50,179 nucleotides of DNA from an uncultured Kiloniellales bacterium (GCA_947258885.1 CAMYKD010000036.1:1-50179); one strand, 5' to 3'; positions 1 through 8,163 are shown, numbered from the stretch's first letter. Numbers and translations: made by a program. Notes: generated from the sequence alone by a model not told the origin.

Positions 1-636
1 ACGATCAGCGTCGGACCGACCTTCGCCTCGACCTGGCTGGTGCGCCGGCTCGGCAGGTTCAAGGAGGTCTTCCCGGAGATCGACGTGCGGCTCGACACGT
101 CCGACGAGCTGGCGCGCTTCGCCCGGGACGGCGTCGACGTGGCGATCCGCTTCGGTAGCGGAGACTACCCCGGGCTGGAGGCCATCCGCCTGTTCGACGA
201 GGAGATCTACCCGGTCTGCAGCCCCCGGCTGCTCGAACGCGGGCCGCCCCTGGAGACGCCCTCGGACTTGGCCGCCCACACCCTCCTGCACGTCGAGTGG
301 ATGCCGAGCCGGGGCAACGAAACCCTCGACTGGGAGATGTGGCTTCGCGCGGCCGGCGCGGAGGGGGTCGAGCACGGGCGCGGCCCGCGGTTCAGCCACA
401 CAAGCATCGCCCTGCAGGCCGCGGCCGAGGGCCAGGGCGTGGCGCTCGGCAGCGGGTCCCTGGCACGCGACGATCTCGAGGCCGGCCGTCTGGTCTGCCC
501 CTTCGACATCGTGCTCCCGGTCAGCTTCGCCTACTACCTGGTCTACCCCGAGGCGACGGCCGAGGTCCCCAAGGTCGCCGCCTTCCGCAACTGGATTCTG
601 GAAGAGGCCGCGGCGAAAGCGGGCGCCGGCGCTTGA
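1..636 (+). CDS. LysR-type transcriptional regulator, C-terminal part (5' end outside window)
   Basis: An open frame enters at base 1 and ends at a TGA at 634-636. About 211 residues are visible, all from the substrate-binding domain of a LysR-type regulator. The phrases FPEIDVRLDTSDE, GVDVAIRFGSGDYPGL and AAAEGQGVALGS are typical of the GcvA/AmpR-like subgroup. The N-terminal helix-turn-helix lies before the window, so the target DNA and the full length cannot be judged. Proteins of this family bind an effector in this domain and usually control a neighbouring or divergent gene, probably to the left of the window. A hairpin follows the stop and separates the gene from the convergent cytochrome gene. 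Confidence 0.85.
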   Translation, partial: TISVGPTFASTWLVRRLGRFKEVFPEIDVRLDTSDELARFARDGVDVAIRFGSGDYPGLEAIRLFDEEIYPVCSPRLLERGPPLETPSDLAAHTLLHVEWMPSRGNETLDWEMWLRAAGAEGVEHGRGPRFSHTSIALQAAAEGQGVALGSGSLARDDLEAGRLVCPFDIVLPVSFAYYLVYPEATAEVPKVAAFRNWILEEAAAKAGAGA

Positions 637-681
637 TCGCGCGTGGCGGCCCGCGCGCCTCGAGCGACCTTGCCGACCGGC

Positions 682-729
682 GGGCCGGGCGTCGAGACCC
701 TTGAAGGGGCGTCGCGCCCGGCCCTTTCT
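682..729 (+). terminator. Hairpin terminator between convergent lysR and cytochrome c genes
   Basis: GGGCCGGGCG (682-691) pairs perfectly with CGCCCGGCCC (715-724) and is followed by TTTCT. The hairpin lies between two convergent stop codons (636 and 739), so it probably ends lysR transcription and may also serve the opposing gene. The T tract is short. Confidence 0.6.
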
Positions 730-738
730 AACGTCGGG

Positions 739-1047
739 TCACTTCTGCGACGCGTAGTAGGCGGCTAGGTCCTCGATGTCCTTGTCGCTCATCTTCTTCG
801 CGAGCATTTGCATCATCCTGTGTTTCCGCGCGCCGGACTTGTACTCCTGCATAGCGGCGACGTGCTTGTCGTAGCTCAGGCCCGTCAAAGACGGATTGGG
901 CTTCTTGCCGACACCGTCGAGCCCGTGGCAAGCCGAACATTTCTTGACCTGGGCCTTCCCCGCGGCAGCATCGCCTGCGGCCGCCGCGGGACCCGCCAGT
1001 CCGAGTGATGCACATGCTGCCAGGATAAGGAATAGCTTTCTGTCCAT
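739..1047 (-). CDS. Small monoheme class I cytochrome c, periplasmic
   Basis: A 102-residue protein with a signal peptide (MDRKLFLILAACASLGLAG, cleavage near AAA). The mature part has one heme site, CSACHG, near residue 36, and a likely distal Met in the KMMQMLAKKMS region before the C-terminal helix DIEDLAAYYAS. This is the layout of small soluble cytochromes c-553/c-554 that carry electrons in the periplasm. I chose the ATG at 1047 because AGGAG lies 9 bases upstream and the signal peptide begins there; the frame stays open further upstream. The gene is divergent from the heme-sensor kinase, and an FNR-type box at 1199-1212 lies in its upstream region. Partners are unknown; the 13-heme module nearby is a guess. 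Confidence 0.85.
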   Translation of the reverse strand: MDRKLFLILAACASLGLAGPAAAAGDAAAGKAQVKKCSACHGLDGVGKKPNPSLTGLSYDKHVAAMQEYKSGARKHRMMQMLAKKMSDKDIEDLAAYYASQK

Positions 1048-1198
1048 ACTTCTTGCTCCTCTAGGTGGTGAATACCCCCGACGCTCGTCTCTCGAAGCCG
1101 TCAACCTCAGGCACGACTTGTTTCCCTTGCGTTGACGGGGTTTGAGCCGAGTACTCGCTGCAAATACAAAGGTTCTAAAGCAAGTCGATTGAAGGTCA

Positions 1199-1212
1199 TT
1201 GATCCAAATCAA
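1199..1212. promoter_or_regulatory. Perfect FNR/FixK/Dnr-type box
   Basis: TTGATCCAAATCAA is an exact match to the FNR-family palindrome TTGAT-N4-ATCAA. Its centre is about 158 bp upstream of the small cytochrome c start (1047). If it works as a class II site for that gene, the leader would be roughly 115 bases. The site implies control by oxygen or redox through an FNR/FixK/Dnr-type regulator that is not in the window. Confidence 0.7.
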
Positions 1213-1306
1213 GCATGAGGTTTATTTCGTTCGTTTCCGACGGGCTTTGCCGCGAATGCGCCTCAGCACGGAGAACTCGCTTTAAGCTCTTGACGGCATG
1301 CACAAA

Positions 1307-1320
1307 TTGATTCGGATCAA
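1307..1320. promoter_or_regulatory. Second perfect FNR/FixK/Dnr-type box
   Basis: TTGATTCGGATCAA is a second exact TTGAT-N4-ATCAA palindrome, 108 bp from the first. Its centre is about 153 bp upstream of the histidine kinase start (1467), nearly mirroring the distance of the first box from the cytochrome gene. Each divergent gene may therefore have its own box. The rest of 1048-1466 shows no other gene. Confidence 0.7.
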
Positions 1321-1466
1321 TGCATCGCCGCTACGAGCGCTGTTAGATTGTCAATCTGCCTGGACACTCGCGTGGCTCGGGTCATAAAACCACCCGGTTC
1401 GTGGTTCCCCCGATACGAATGCCGATTTCGATCACTTCCGAAATTCGAAGAGGGGTGAAGGAGAGA

Positions 1467-3110
1467 ATGCGTCCGATATCCCTCAAGCTCAAGATCGGCC
1501 TGTCCCTGGCGGCCGCCCTGACGGTGGCGATGCTCTTGTTCACCCTGCTCGTCGTCCGGCATCAGCGGGAGGAGCTCCTCCAGGGCGCGGCGAGCCACGT
1601 CACCCAGCTTTCCGAGGTGATCATCAAGAGCACCCGTTTCGCCATGCTTCAGTATCAGCCCTCCTATGTCGACAGGGTGATCCAGGACGTGGGGAGCCAC
1701 GAGAGCATCGATAGAGTGAGGGTGCTGAGCAAGGACGGAACGATTACCCACTCCACCCACCTGCCGGAAATCGGAGTGAAGGTGGATCAAAAGGCCGAAT
1801 CCTGTTTCCACTGCCACCAGGGCGAAAAACCCCTGAAGCAAATCCCCAAGAGCAAGCGGGCGCGGATCTTCGCCAACGGTGACGGGGCCCGGCGGCTCGG
1901 CAGCATGGCGGTGATCCGCAACGAGGCGTCGTGCTATACGGCGAGCTGCCATGTGCACAGCGAAGACCAGTCGGTCCTCGGCGTTCTGGATATCGTCTAC
2001 TCCCTCGACGAGATCGATCAGGCGATCCGGACGAATACCGTCACCATCGTCGGCTTTTCCCTGGGGTTCATCATCGTCGCCTCGCTTTGTGTCAGCTTCT
2101 TCGTGCATCGCATGGTCTATGTGCCCCTGCGGGACCTGCAAAGGGGGGCCAAGAGGCTCTCCTCGGGAAATCTGGAACAGCTCATCCCCGTGCGGAGCCA
2201 AGACGAGTGCGGTCAGTTGGCCACCTCCTTCAACGACATGACGCTGGCCCTCAAGAATTCAGAGATGAAATTGCGGGAATGGGGCCACACCCTGGAGCAG
2301 AAAGTGGAAGAGAAGACCCGGGAACTCCACATTGCCCAGGCAGAGTCCGTGCAGAGGGAAAAACTGGCCTCGGTCGGGCTCCTGGCGGCCGGCATCGCGC
2401 ATGAACTAAACAATCCCTTGACCGGGGTTCTCACCTTCTCGCACCTCACACGCGACAAGATGCCGGAGGGAAGCCAGGAGGCGGAAGACCTGGACCTCGT
2501 GATCAAGGAAACCAAGAGATGCTCTTCCATCATCAGGAGACTTCTCGATTTCGCCCGCGAGAAGGCGCCGGAACGGAAATTCGCCGACCTCAACCAGATC
2601 GTCGAAGACACGGCGCAGCTGATCGAACGACCCGCGCATCTCCGCGACATCGAGATCGCCATGGACCTCGACCGTGATCTGCCGCCGATCTGGGTCGACG
2701 AGGACCTGATCAAGCAGGTCGTCATGAACCTGCTCGTCAACGCCCAGCACGCCATAGAGGAGGAGGGCAGCATCACCATTCGCAGCCGCCGTTTCCCGGA
2801 GCCGAGGAGCATTGGACCAGGCATGGAGCCTGAGCCCATGGTGGAGCTCTCGATCATCGATACCGGGTGCGGAATCCCGGAGAAAAACCTTCGGCGGGTG
2901 TTCGATCCCTTCTTCACTTCGAAGGGGGTGGGCGAAGGGACGGGCCTGGGTCTGTCCGTCAGCCATGGGATCGTCCAGGCCCACAACGGGGCGATCGAGG
3001 TGGAGAGCACAGTCGGGGAGGGCTCGACGTTCAGCATCTACCTCCCCCTGGACACGCAGAAAGCAGAAGTGGCGGGAGCAGCCGATGAGCGGCCGAATAC
3101 TGGTAGTTGA
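1467..3110 (+). CDS. Membrane sensor histidine kinase with c-type heme motifs in the periplasmic sensor
   Basis: A 547-residue kinase. A membrane helix (about 9-30) leads to a periplasmic sensor (about 31-190) with CFHCH at 113-117 and CYTASCH at 156-162, which look like one normal CXXCH and one CX4CH heme site. A second membrane helix (about 192-214), a HAMP segment and a coiled coil follow. The HisKA H-box AHELNNPL has its phospho-acceptor His near 312. The ATPase domain has the N-box (NLLVNAQHAI), DTGCGIP and GTGLGLSVSHG. It should sense redox state, or a ligand through heme, and phosphorylate the next gene's product. The ATG at 1467 is preceded by AAGGAGAG; the frame is open back to 1401. 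The 3' end overlaps the response regulator by 26 bases, so the two are co-translated. Confidence 0.88.
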   Translation: MRPISLKLKIGLSLAAALTVAMLLFTLLVVRHQREELLQGAASHVTQLSEVIIKSTRFAMLQYQPSYVDRVIQDVGSHESIDRVRVLSKDGTITHSTHLPEIGVKVDQKAESCFHCHQGEKPLKQIPKSKRARIFANGDGARRLGSMAVIRNEASCYTASCHVHSEDQSVLGVLDIVYSLDEIDQAIRTNTVTIVGFSLGFIIVASLCVSFFVHRMVYVPLRDLQRGAKRLSSGNLEQLIPVRSQDECGQLATSFNDMTLALKNSEMKLREWGHTLEQKVEEKTRELHIAQAESVQREKLASVGLLAAGIAHELNNPLTGVLTFSHLTRDKMPEGSQEAEDLDLVIKETKRCSSIIRRLLDFAREKAPERKFADLNQIVEDTAQLIERPAHLRDIEIAMDLDRDLPPIWVDEDLIKQVVMNLLVNAQHAIEEEGSITIRSRRFPEPRSIGPGMEPEPMVELSIIDTGCGIPEKNLRRVFDPFFTSKGVGEGTGLGLSVSHGIVQAHNGAIEVESTVGEGSTFSIYLPLDTQKAEVAGAADERPNTGS

Positions 3111-4509
3111 CGACGAGGAGATCATCGTCAGGAGTTGCCTTCGTATTCTCGGCGACAGCGAGTACGACGTCGAGGCCGCCCGGGGCGGCTTGGAGGCCCT
3201 CGAAAAAGTCGCCGAGAATTACTACGACGTCCTCATCCTGGATATCATGATGCCGAAAATCGACGGCTTGGAAGTGCTCCAGAGGGTGAAGGAGACTCAC
3301 CCGGACATCGACGTCATCATGGTCACCGGACTCTCCCAGATCGAGACCGCCGTGCGGGCCATGAAGCTGGGCGCCCTAGACTACCTGCACAAGCCCTTCG
3401 ATCCGGACGAACTCAAGCTCGTGGTCGACCGGGCATTCGAGAGACGGCGGCTGCTGCGCGAGAACCTCGACCTCAGAAGCGAGGTCAGCTCCAAGTACCG
3501 TTTCGAGAACATCATCGGGGCCAGCGCCCAGATGCAGAATGTCTATCGGCTCGTCGCGAAGTGTGCGCCCACGAACAGCACGGTCCTGCTCACGGGGGAA
3601 AGCGGCACCGGCAAGGAGCTGATCGCCCGCGCCATCCACTACAACAGCCTTCGGAAGGACAAGCCCTTTGTCCCGGTCGACTGTAACTCGCTGAGCGAAA
3701 ACCTCCTGGAGAGCGAGCTGTTCGGGCACGTCAAGGGCTCGTTCACCGGTGCGGTCGCCAACAAGCGAGGGATGTTCGAAGTGGCGCAAGGCGGAACCCT
3801 CTTCCTGGACGAAATCGGCAACATCACCCTGTCCACTCAGGCCAAGCTCCTCCGGGTCATCCAGGAACGGGAATTCAAGGCGGTGGGGGATACCCGTATC
3901 CAGAGCGCCAACATTCGGCTCTTGACCGCCACGAACAAGGACCTCAAGGCGATGGTGGCCGAGGGGACCTTCCGCGAGGATCTCTTCTACCGCATCAACA
4001 TCTTCCCAATCCAGATACCGCCCCTGAGGGACCGCCGCGACGACATCCCCGCCCTGGCCTTCCACTTCCTCAAGGTCTTCGGTGAGGACCTGGGGAAGAA
4101 GATGACCGAGTTTTCCGTGGGGGCGATGAACCTGCTCGTGAACTATGACTGGCCGGGGAACGTGCGGGAGCTCGAGAACACCGTACACCGCGCGGTGATC
4201 CTCTCCGCCGACGAAGTCATCCGCCAGGGTCACCTGCTGGAAATCATCGACATGGCGCCGCGGTTCGACCTCGACGTGCCGAGGACCGGTGACGAACTCA
4301 AGCGGATAAAGAAGGTAGCGCGCGAGAAGTCGGTGGAAAACATCGAGAGGCTCTTCGTCCTCGAAGCACTCAAGAGGAACGCCTGGAACGTGACCAAGAG
4401 CGCCGAGGACACCGGCATTCAGCGCAGCAATTTTCAGGCTCTCATGAAGAAGTACAATATCCGGATCCGGGGAACCGAACACGACCCCGACGGAGCCGGG
4501 GCCTCTTGA
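3085..4509 (+). CDS. NtrC-type sigma-54-dependent response regulator
   Basis: A 474-residue enhancer-binding protein with three domains. The receiver domain (1-120) has the acidic pair DD at 9-10, phospho-acceptor Asp53 and Lys103. The AAA+ domain (about 140-375) has Walker A GESGTGKE at 171-178, the sigma-54 contact loop as GSFTGA (218-223, a variant of GAFTGA) and Walker B TLFLDE. A Fis-type helix-turn-helix closes the protein (KSAEDTGIQRSNFQALMKKY). It is the partner of the overlapping heme-sensor kinase. The only good -24/-12 promoter seen nearby, at 8164-8179, precedes the operon for receiver proteins, multiheme cytochrome and cytochrome b, so that operon is the likely target. The start at 3085 has GGGAG upstream and lies inside the kinase gene. 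Confidence 0.9.
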   Translation: MSGRILVVDDEEIIVRSCLRILGDSEYDVEAARGGLEALEKVAENYYDVLILDIMMPKIDGLEVLQRVKETHPDIDVIMVTGLSQIETAVRAMKLGALDYLHKPFDPDELKLVVDRAFERRRLLRENLDLRSEVSSKYRFENIIGASAQMQNVYRLVAKCAPTNSTVLLTGESGTGKELIARAIHYNSLRKDKPFVPVDCNSLSENLLESELFGHVKGSFTGAVANKRGMFEVAQGGTLFLDEIGNITLSTQAKLLRVIQEREFKAVGDTRIQSANIRLLTATNKDLKAMVAEGTFREDLFYRINIFPIQIPPLRDRRDDIPALAFHFLKVFGEDLGKKMTEFSVGAMNLLVNYDWPGNVRELENTVHRAVILSADEVIRQGHLLEIIDMAPRFDLDVPRTGDELKRIKKVAREKSVENIERLFVLEALKRNAWNVTKSAEDTGIQRSNFQALMKKYNIRIRGTEHDPDGAGAS

Positions 4510-4597
4510 CCGCGGTCTCCCGGCGCGTCCCTACCGTGTTCCTCATGCGGCCGTGAGGTGAGACGCCGTCCTCCCGGCCGCCTTCCTGACCGCGCCC

Positions 4598-5230
4598 CTA
4601 ACTGCCGGGCTCTTCCTCCATGTCCTCGTATCCGGTGAACATCGCCTTGAAGTGCGCCGTCGGCGTGTGCCCGAGGGTTCCCAGGTAGACGTGGACGAAG
4701 ATGAAGAACGCGAAGAAGATGAAGACCAACACGTGGATCGTATCCACGACCCGGACCCCGCCGAGCAGCTCGACCGCCCCGGAGAAGCGCTTTACGTCCC
4801 AGAGCAGGAGGCCGGTGACGAACTGCACGGGAACGATGAGCAGCATGACGATCTGGTACATCATTCTCTGCAGCGGGTTGAACTTGTTGTACGGGTTCGG
4901 ATGGTGCGGATTCGGGGCGCCTTTGAATATGCCGCCGCCGTAGTACAGCATCTGGCGAAAGGTCTCGCGAAAGTACTTCCGCGGATTGAGGTCCGGGTGA
5001 TAGGCCTTGACCTTGTCCGAGGAGAGATAGAAGAGAAGCCAAATGAAGTAGTTGCCGATGACGACGAACCCGATCCAGTTGTGCAGATCGACGGCGGTCT
5101 CGAACGACATCAGCCCGATCAGTCCGACGTACCTGACTTGAACACCGGTGACGATCAGGGCCACGAAGCCGGTCGCGTTGATCCAATGCCAGATCCGGAC
5201 TGGAAGGGGGTTGAGGTATAGCCGTGTCAT
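4598..5230 (-). CDS. Di-heme b-type membrane cytochrome (HydC/FdnI/b561-like)
   Basis: A 210-residue integral membrane protein with four or five hydrophobic helices. Conserved histidines occur in IWHWINA (about 15), DLHNWIG (50), DTIHVLV (166) and FVHVYLG (180). Four such histidines ligate two b hemes in the HydC/FdnI cytochrome b family, which exchanges electrons between quinone and a periplasmic partner. The gene directly follows the 13-heme cytochrome (14 bases between them) and ends the operon. The pair resembles Cbc-type quinol:cytochrome c modules, in which a b cytochrome feeds a multiheme c cytochrome. An AGGAG sits 9 bases before the ATG at 5230. The direction of electron flow cannot be told from sequence. 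Confidence 0.85.
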   Translation of the reverse strand: MTRLYLNPLPVRIWHWINATGFVALIVTGVQVRYVGLIGLMSFETAVDLHNWIGFVVIGNYFIWLLFYLSSDKVKAYHPDLNPRKYFRETFRQMLYYGGGIFKGAPNPHHPNPYNKFNPLQRMMYQIVMLLIVPVQFVTGLLLWDVKRFSGAVELLGGVRVVDTIHVLVFIFFAFFIFVHVYLGTLGHTPTAHFKAMFTGYEDMEEEPGS

Positions 5231-5244
5231 CTTTCTTCTCCTGA

Positions 5245-6930
5245 CTACCGGTCTTTCTTGAGGAGTCGTCTCATCGTTATGTGCCCGACCGGCACGGCAA
5301 CACCGCCGAGCACGGCGAGCAGGAACAGGATATCCAGCAACTTGATGCGCGTGCCGCCGACGGCGTAGAAGCCGCTTACCGTGCCCACGGAAACGGGGGA
5401 GCTCAGGACCTCTTTGTCGGCCTCGTAGTGCGCCGGCCTGCCGTCGGGTCGGACGATCGAGATCGTGACGCTCTGGAACGGGTCGGCACGGTCCCGGTGG
5501 CAGGTGTCGCAGTTCCGGACCGCGTCGGTCTTGGCGGACAGCTGGTGCGCCTCGACGCCGGTGCGAACCTCCATTCGGCCCCGCAGCGACAATTCGGCCG
5601 CCGTCCCCTCCCTGTTGATATCCCTCACCAGGTTCCACAGCTCCATCGCATCCAGGCCATCGCCTTCGGCGTCGGCCGCGCGGATCCGGTCGTCGAACCG
5701 CAGGCCCTCCTGCTCCGAAATCGGCGTTCGCGCCACCGCGTCGTAGAGCCCGAGGTCGATCCTGCGCCGCGCCTTGGGCGCATGGCAGGCAGGACAAGAC
5801 ACCGCCTCGAGATGCAGCGCGGTATTCGGGAGCCACGCCTGGTGGCTGTCTGTCGCACCCTCGTGGCACGCCAGGCACGCGTCTTTCAGCCGAGTGCCCG
5901 TCGAAGCGACGCCCACGTCGTGAGCGCGATGGCAGTCGGCGCAGATGGGGGCCGCGATGTGGCCCGGCTTGCTGCGGGCCTGGCCGTGCATGCTCCCGAG
6001 ATAGGCCTCGAAGATGTTCTCGTGACACTTCTTGCAGGGCACGCCGGCGATCGTCTCGTAGGTGGCCTTGGGGCCGACCGCATGAGACCCGTGGCAATCC
6101 GTGCAGACCGGGGCTGCCAGGTTGCCGTCATCCAGGAGGGTGGCATGGATGCTCTCGGCATATTGCTCGTACTTGTCTCCATGGCACTGGCGGCAGACCT
6201 CGGCCCGCACAATGGACCGCTCGCGCGGGCTCGCAAAAGTTCCCACCTCGTGGGCTTCCTTCGAGAAGCCGGCATGGCAATCCGCGCATGCATGGTCGAG
6301 ATGCACCGAATTGCGGAGAGCCGCTTCGTCGAGGGACAGCGAGTGCAACCCGCCGTCTCCGAGCGGGGCGCTGAGGGCCTGCCCATGGCAGGTGAGGCAG
6401 TACGCCGTTTCTTCGACGCCTGCCTTCCACTCCGCCATTCTTCCGATGGCGTGCGCGTCGTGGCATTCGGCGCAGGCCGGGCCGCCGGCACTCGACACCC
6501 GCGCGTGATGCGCCGGGCCGTCTTTCAGGCTCTCGCCCGAGTGGCACTGCGAGCAGACCTGCGATGCCCGCAAGCGATATGCGCGCGCGCTGTCGAAATT
6601 CCTCTCTACGGGGTGGGTCTCGAGATCGACATCCCCATGGCAGCCGGCGCAGCCCATCCAGACGTGGACCGACTCACCGAAGGCTTCGCCCCCGACGTGC
6701 AGGGACAGCGTCTGCCCGTTCGCGAGAGTCTTCTCCATCCCCTCGGACGCGTGGCAGGAGAGGCACGTCTCGTCCGCTTCGGACAGTGAGCTTGTCTCGC
6801 TGCCCGTAGCGGCAAAGGCGGACCCCAACGCGACAGGAAACAGCACAAGAAACACTGCAACGCCAGCAATGACGGCACCCGCGCCGAGTGCCCTGCTTGC
6901 CGCTGCGCCTTCTCTCCGAGCGCTGGCCAT
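5245..6930 (-). CDS. 13-heme c-type cytochrome, membrane-anchored
   Basis: A 561-residue protein. An N-terminal hydrophobic segment (about 16-40) is a signal peptide or anchor. It is followed by 13 CXXCH sites, from CLSCH (56-60) to CDTCH (474-478), including CAGCH, CSQCH, CRQCH, CKKCH and CPACH. A membrane helix near 531-551 and the basic tail RRLLKKDR finish it. Between hemes 12 and 13 is a stretch of about 90 residues without heme, containing the acidic loop DAEGDGLDAME, which resembles a calcium-binding loop. Multiheme cytochromes of this kind carry electrons across the periplasm. The start at 6930 has AAGGAG upstream; the frame is open further 5' but has no signal peptide there. I cannot assign it to a named cytochrome. 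Confidence 0.85.
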   Translation of the reverse strand: MASARREGAAASRALGAGAVIAGVAVFLVLFPVALGSAFAATGSETSSLSEADETCLSCHASEGMEKTLANGQTLSLHVGGEAFGESVHVWMGCAGCHGDVDLETHPVERNFDSARAYRLRASQVCSQCHSGESLKDGPAHHARVSSAGGPACAECHDAHAIGRMAEWKAGVEETAYCLTCHGQALSAPLGDGGLHSLSLDEAALRNSVHLDHACADCHAGFSKEAHEVGTFASPRERSIVRAEVCRQCHGDKYEQYAESIHATLLDDGNLAAPVCTDCHGSHAVGPKATYETIAGVPCKKCHENIFEAYLGSMHGQARSKPGHIAAPICADCHRAHDVGVASTGTRLKDACLACHEGATDSHQAWLPNTALHLEAVSCPACHAPKARRRIDLGLYDAVARTPISEQEGLRFDDRIRAADAEGDGLDAMELWNLVRDINREGTAAELSLRGRMEVRTGVEAHQLSAKTDAVRNCDTCHRDRADPFQSVTISIVRPDGRPAHYEADKEVLSSPVSVGTVSGFYAVGGTRIKLLDILFLLAVLGGVAVPVGHITMRRLLKKDR

Positions 6931-6961
6931 GTGCTTTGCTCCTTTCCCCTCTCGAGCTTCC

Positions 6962-6984
6962 CCGGGGGGCGTTTCGCCCCCCGG
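6962..6984. other. Very stable hairpin in the leader of the 13-heme cytochrome gene
   Basis: CCGGGGGGCG (6962-6971) and CGCCCCCCGG (6975-6984) form a perfect 10-bp GC stem with a TTT loop. It lies 32 bases upstream of the cytochrome start, between it and the receiver-TM gene. No T run follows on the minus strand, so it looks more like an mRNA-processing or stability element than a terminator. Confidence 0.5.
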
Positions 6985-7046
6985 CGACGGCCGCTTCCTT
7001 TGCACGGCAGCGGCCGGCCGCTGTGCGTGGTTCAAGCGCCGGAGGA

Positions 7047-7646
7047 TTACCCGGCCTTGTATCGCCGCACCAACGCGCGGCCCCCGAACCAGGCCAGCAA
7101 ACCCAACCCGACGAAGGGCAGGGAAACGGCGTACACCAGCCCCACGAAAGGCGCCGCGAGAAGCAGTGCGGTGTTCTTCGTGATGCCGGCGACGGTCTTC
7201 CACACGCTCGTCTCCGCCATCTCGGGACGCGGCTCGATGGCCGCTTCGGCCGCTTGCGGCGCAGCCTCGCCCGCCTCTTTCTCGTGCAGGGCCTTCAAGG
7301 TGATCCCTTCGATCATTTCCGGCGTGAGAGGCTTGCGCACGAAGCCCGATACCCCCAGCACCTCGGCCGTGGCCTCGTTGGCGGCCGTGCCATAACCGGT
7401 GACTATGACCACCGGGGTCCAGGGGCACTTCTCCTTGATCCGCTTGGTCACCTCGAAGCCGTCCATCCCCGGCATCTTGATGTCGGTGAAGACGACGTCG
7501 AAATCCTTCCCGCTGATCTCGTTCAGCGCCTCGGGCCCGCTAAGGGCGGTGCTCACCGCATAGCCCTTTTGTGAGAGGACCCGGTCGAAACTCCGGCCGA
7601 CGACTGCATCGTCGTCAACTACGAGCACTTTCGGTGACGTATTCAT
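7047..7646 (-). CDS. Receiver-domain protein with a C-terminal membrane segment
   Basis: About 199 residues. Positions 1-120 form a CheY-like receiver with DDD at 11-13, phospho-acceptor Asp55 (FTDIKMPG), Thr84 and Lys106. No DNA-binding or enzymatic output domain follows. Instead there is an Ala/Glu-rich linker (about 122-145) and a long hydrophobic segment (about 160-188, TALLLAAPFVGLVYAVSLPF) ending in RRYKAG. The segment could span the membrane once or as a hairpin. AAGGAGG is 8 bases before the ATG at 7646 and too close to the in-frame ATG at 7652. The gene sits between a receiver-only protein and the 13-heme cytochrome, so it may link phosphorylation to the cytochrome complex at the membrane. 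That role is inference. Confidence 0.8.
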   Translation of the reverse strand: MNTSPKVLVVDDDAVVGRSFDRVLSQKGYAVSTALSGPEALNEISGKDFDVVFTDIKMPGMDGFEVTKRIKEKCPWTPVVIVTGYGTAANEATAEVLGVSGFVRKPLTPEMIEGITLKALHEKEAGEAAPQAAEAAIEPRPEMAETSVWKTVAGITKNTALLLAAPFVGLVYAVSLPFVGLGLLAWFGGRALVRRYKAG

Positions 7647-7679
7647 GACCATTCCTCCTTGCCTCGCTATGCGGGGCTA

Positions 7680-8126
7680 CTAGTGCTCCCACGGGAACCG
7701 GTACTTGAACCGGTCCCCACTGTCCGGACCCGTGCGGTCACTGTGCAGGGCCCACTTCTTCTGCATGAGGGCGCCATTGGCCACCTCGACGATTTCGTCG
7801 GGACTGACCGGCTTGGCGAGGTAGTGGTACGCGCCGAGGCGGACCGCCTCCTTGGCAGTCTCGATGGACGGGTATCCCGTGATGATGACGACCTCGCTCT
7901 CGGGCCACCTCTCCTTGATGGTCTTCAGGACCGACATGCCGTCCAGACCCGGCATGCGAAGGTCGAGCAGCACAACGTCGAACGGGTGCTGCTCCATCGC
8001 ATGCAGCGCCTCTGCTCCGTTCCAGGCCGCTTCCGCGTTGCAGTGAGCGGCCGCCAGGGTCCTGAGATGGCTGAGGCGGACCACTTCTTCATCGTCCACG
8101 ATGAGGATATTTGATTTCTCGGCCAT
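7680..8126 (-). CDS. Single-domain response regulator (receiver)
   Basis: A 148-residue protein that is almost entirely a CheY-like receiver: acidic DDEE at 11-14, phospho-acceptor Asp55 (LLDLRMPG), Thr83 in ITGYPS and Lys105 in YLAKPVS. About 30 residues follow without a recognisable output domain. It is the first gene of the minus-strand operon that continues with the receiver-TM protein, 13-heme cytochrome and cytochrome b. A -24/-12 promoter lies 38 bases upstream of the start. Single-domain receivers act by protein contact or as phosphate sinks. The start at 8126 was chosen because the receiver fold begins there and GGTGG lies upstream; an in-frame ATG at 8168 is within the promoter element. 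Confidence 0.85.
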   Translation of the reverse strand: MAEKSNILIVDDEEVVRLSHLRTLAAAHCNAEAAWNGAEALHAMEQHPFDVVLLDLRMPGLDGMSVLKTIKERWPESEVVIITGYPSIETAKEAVRLGAYHYLAKPVSPDEIVEVANGALMQKKWALHSDRTGPDSGDRFKYRFPWEH

Positions 8127-8163
8127 GACGCCACCTCGTGTATGCGCTTTCGCCCTATAACGA

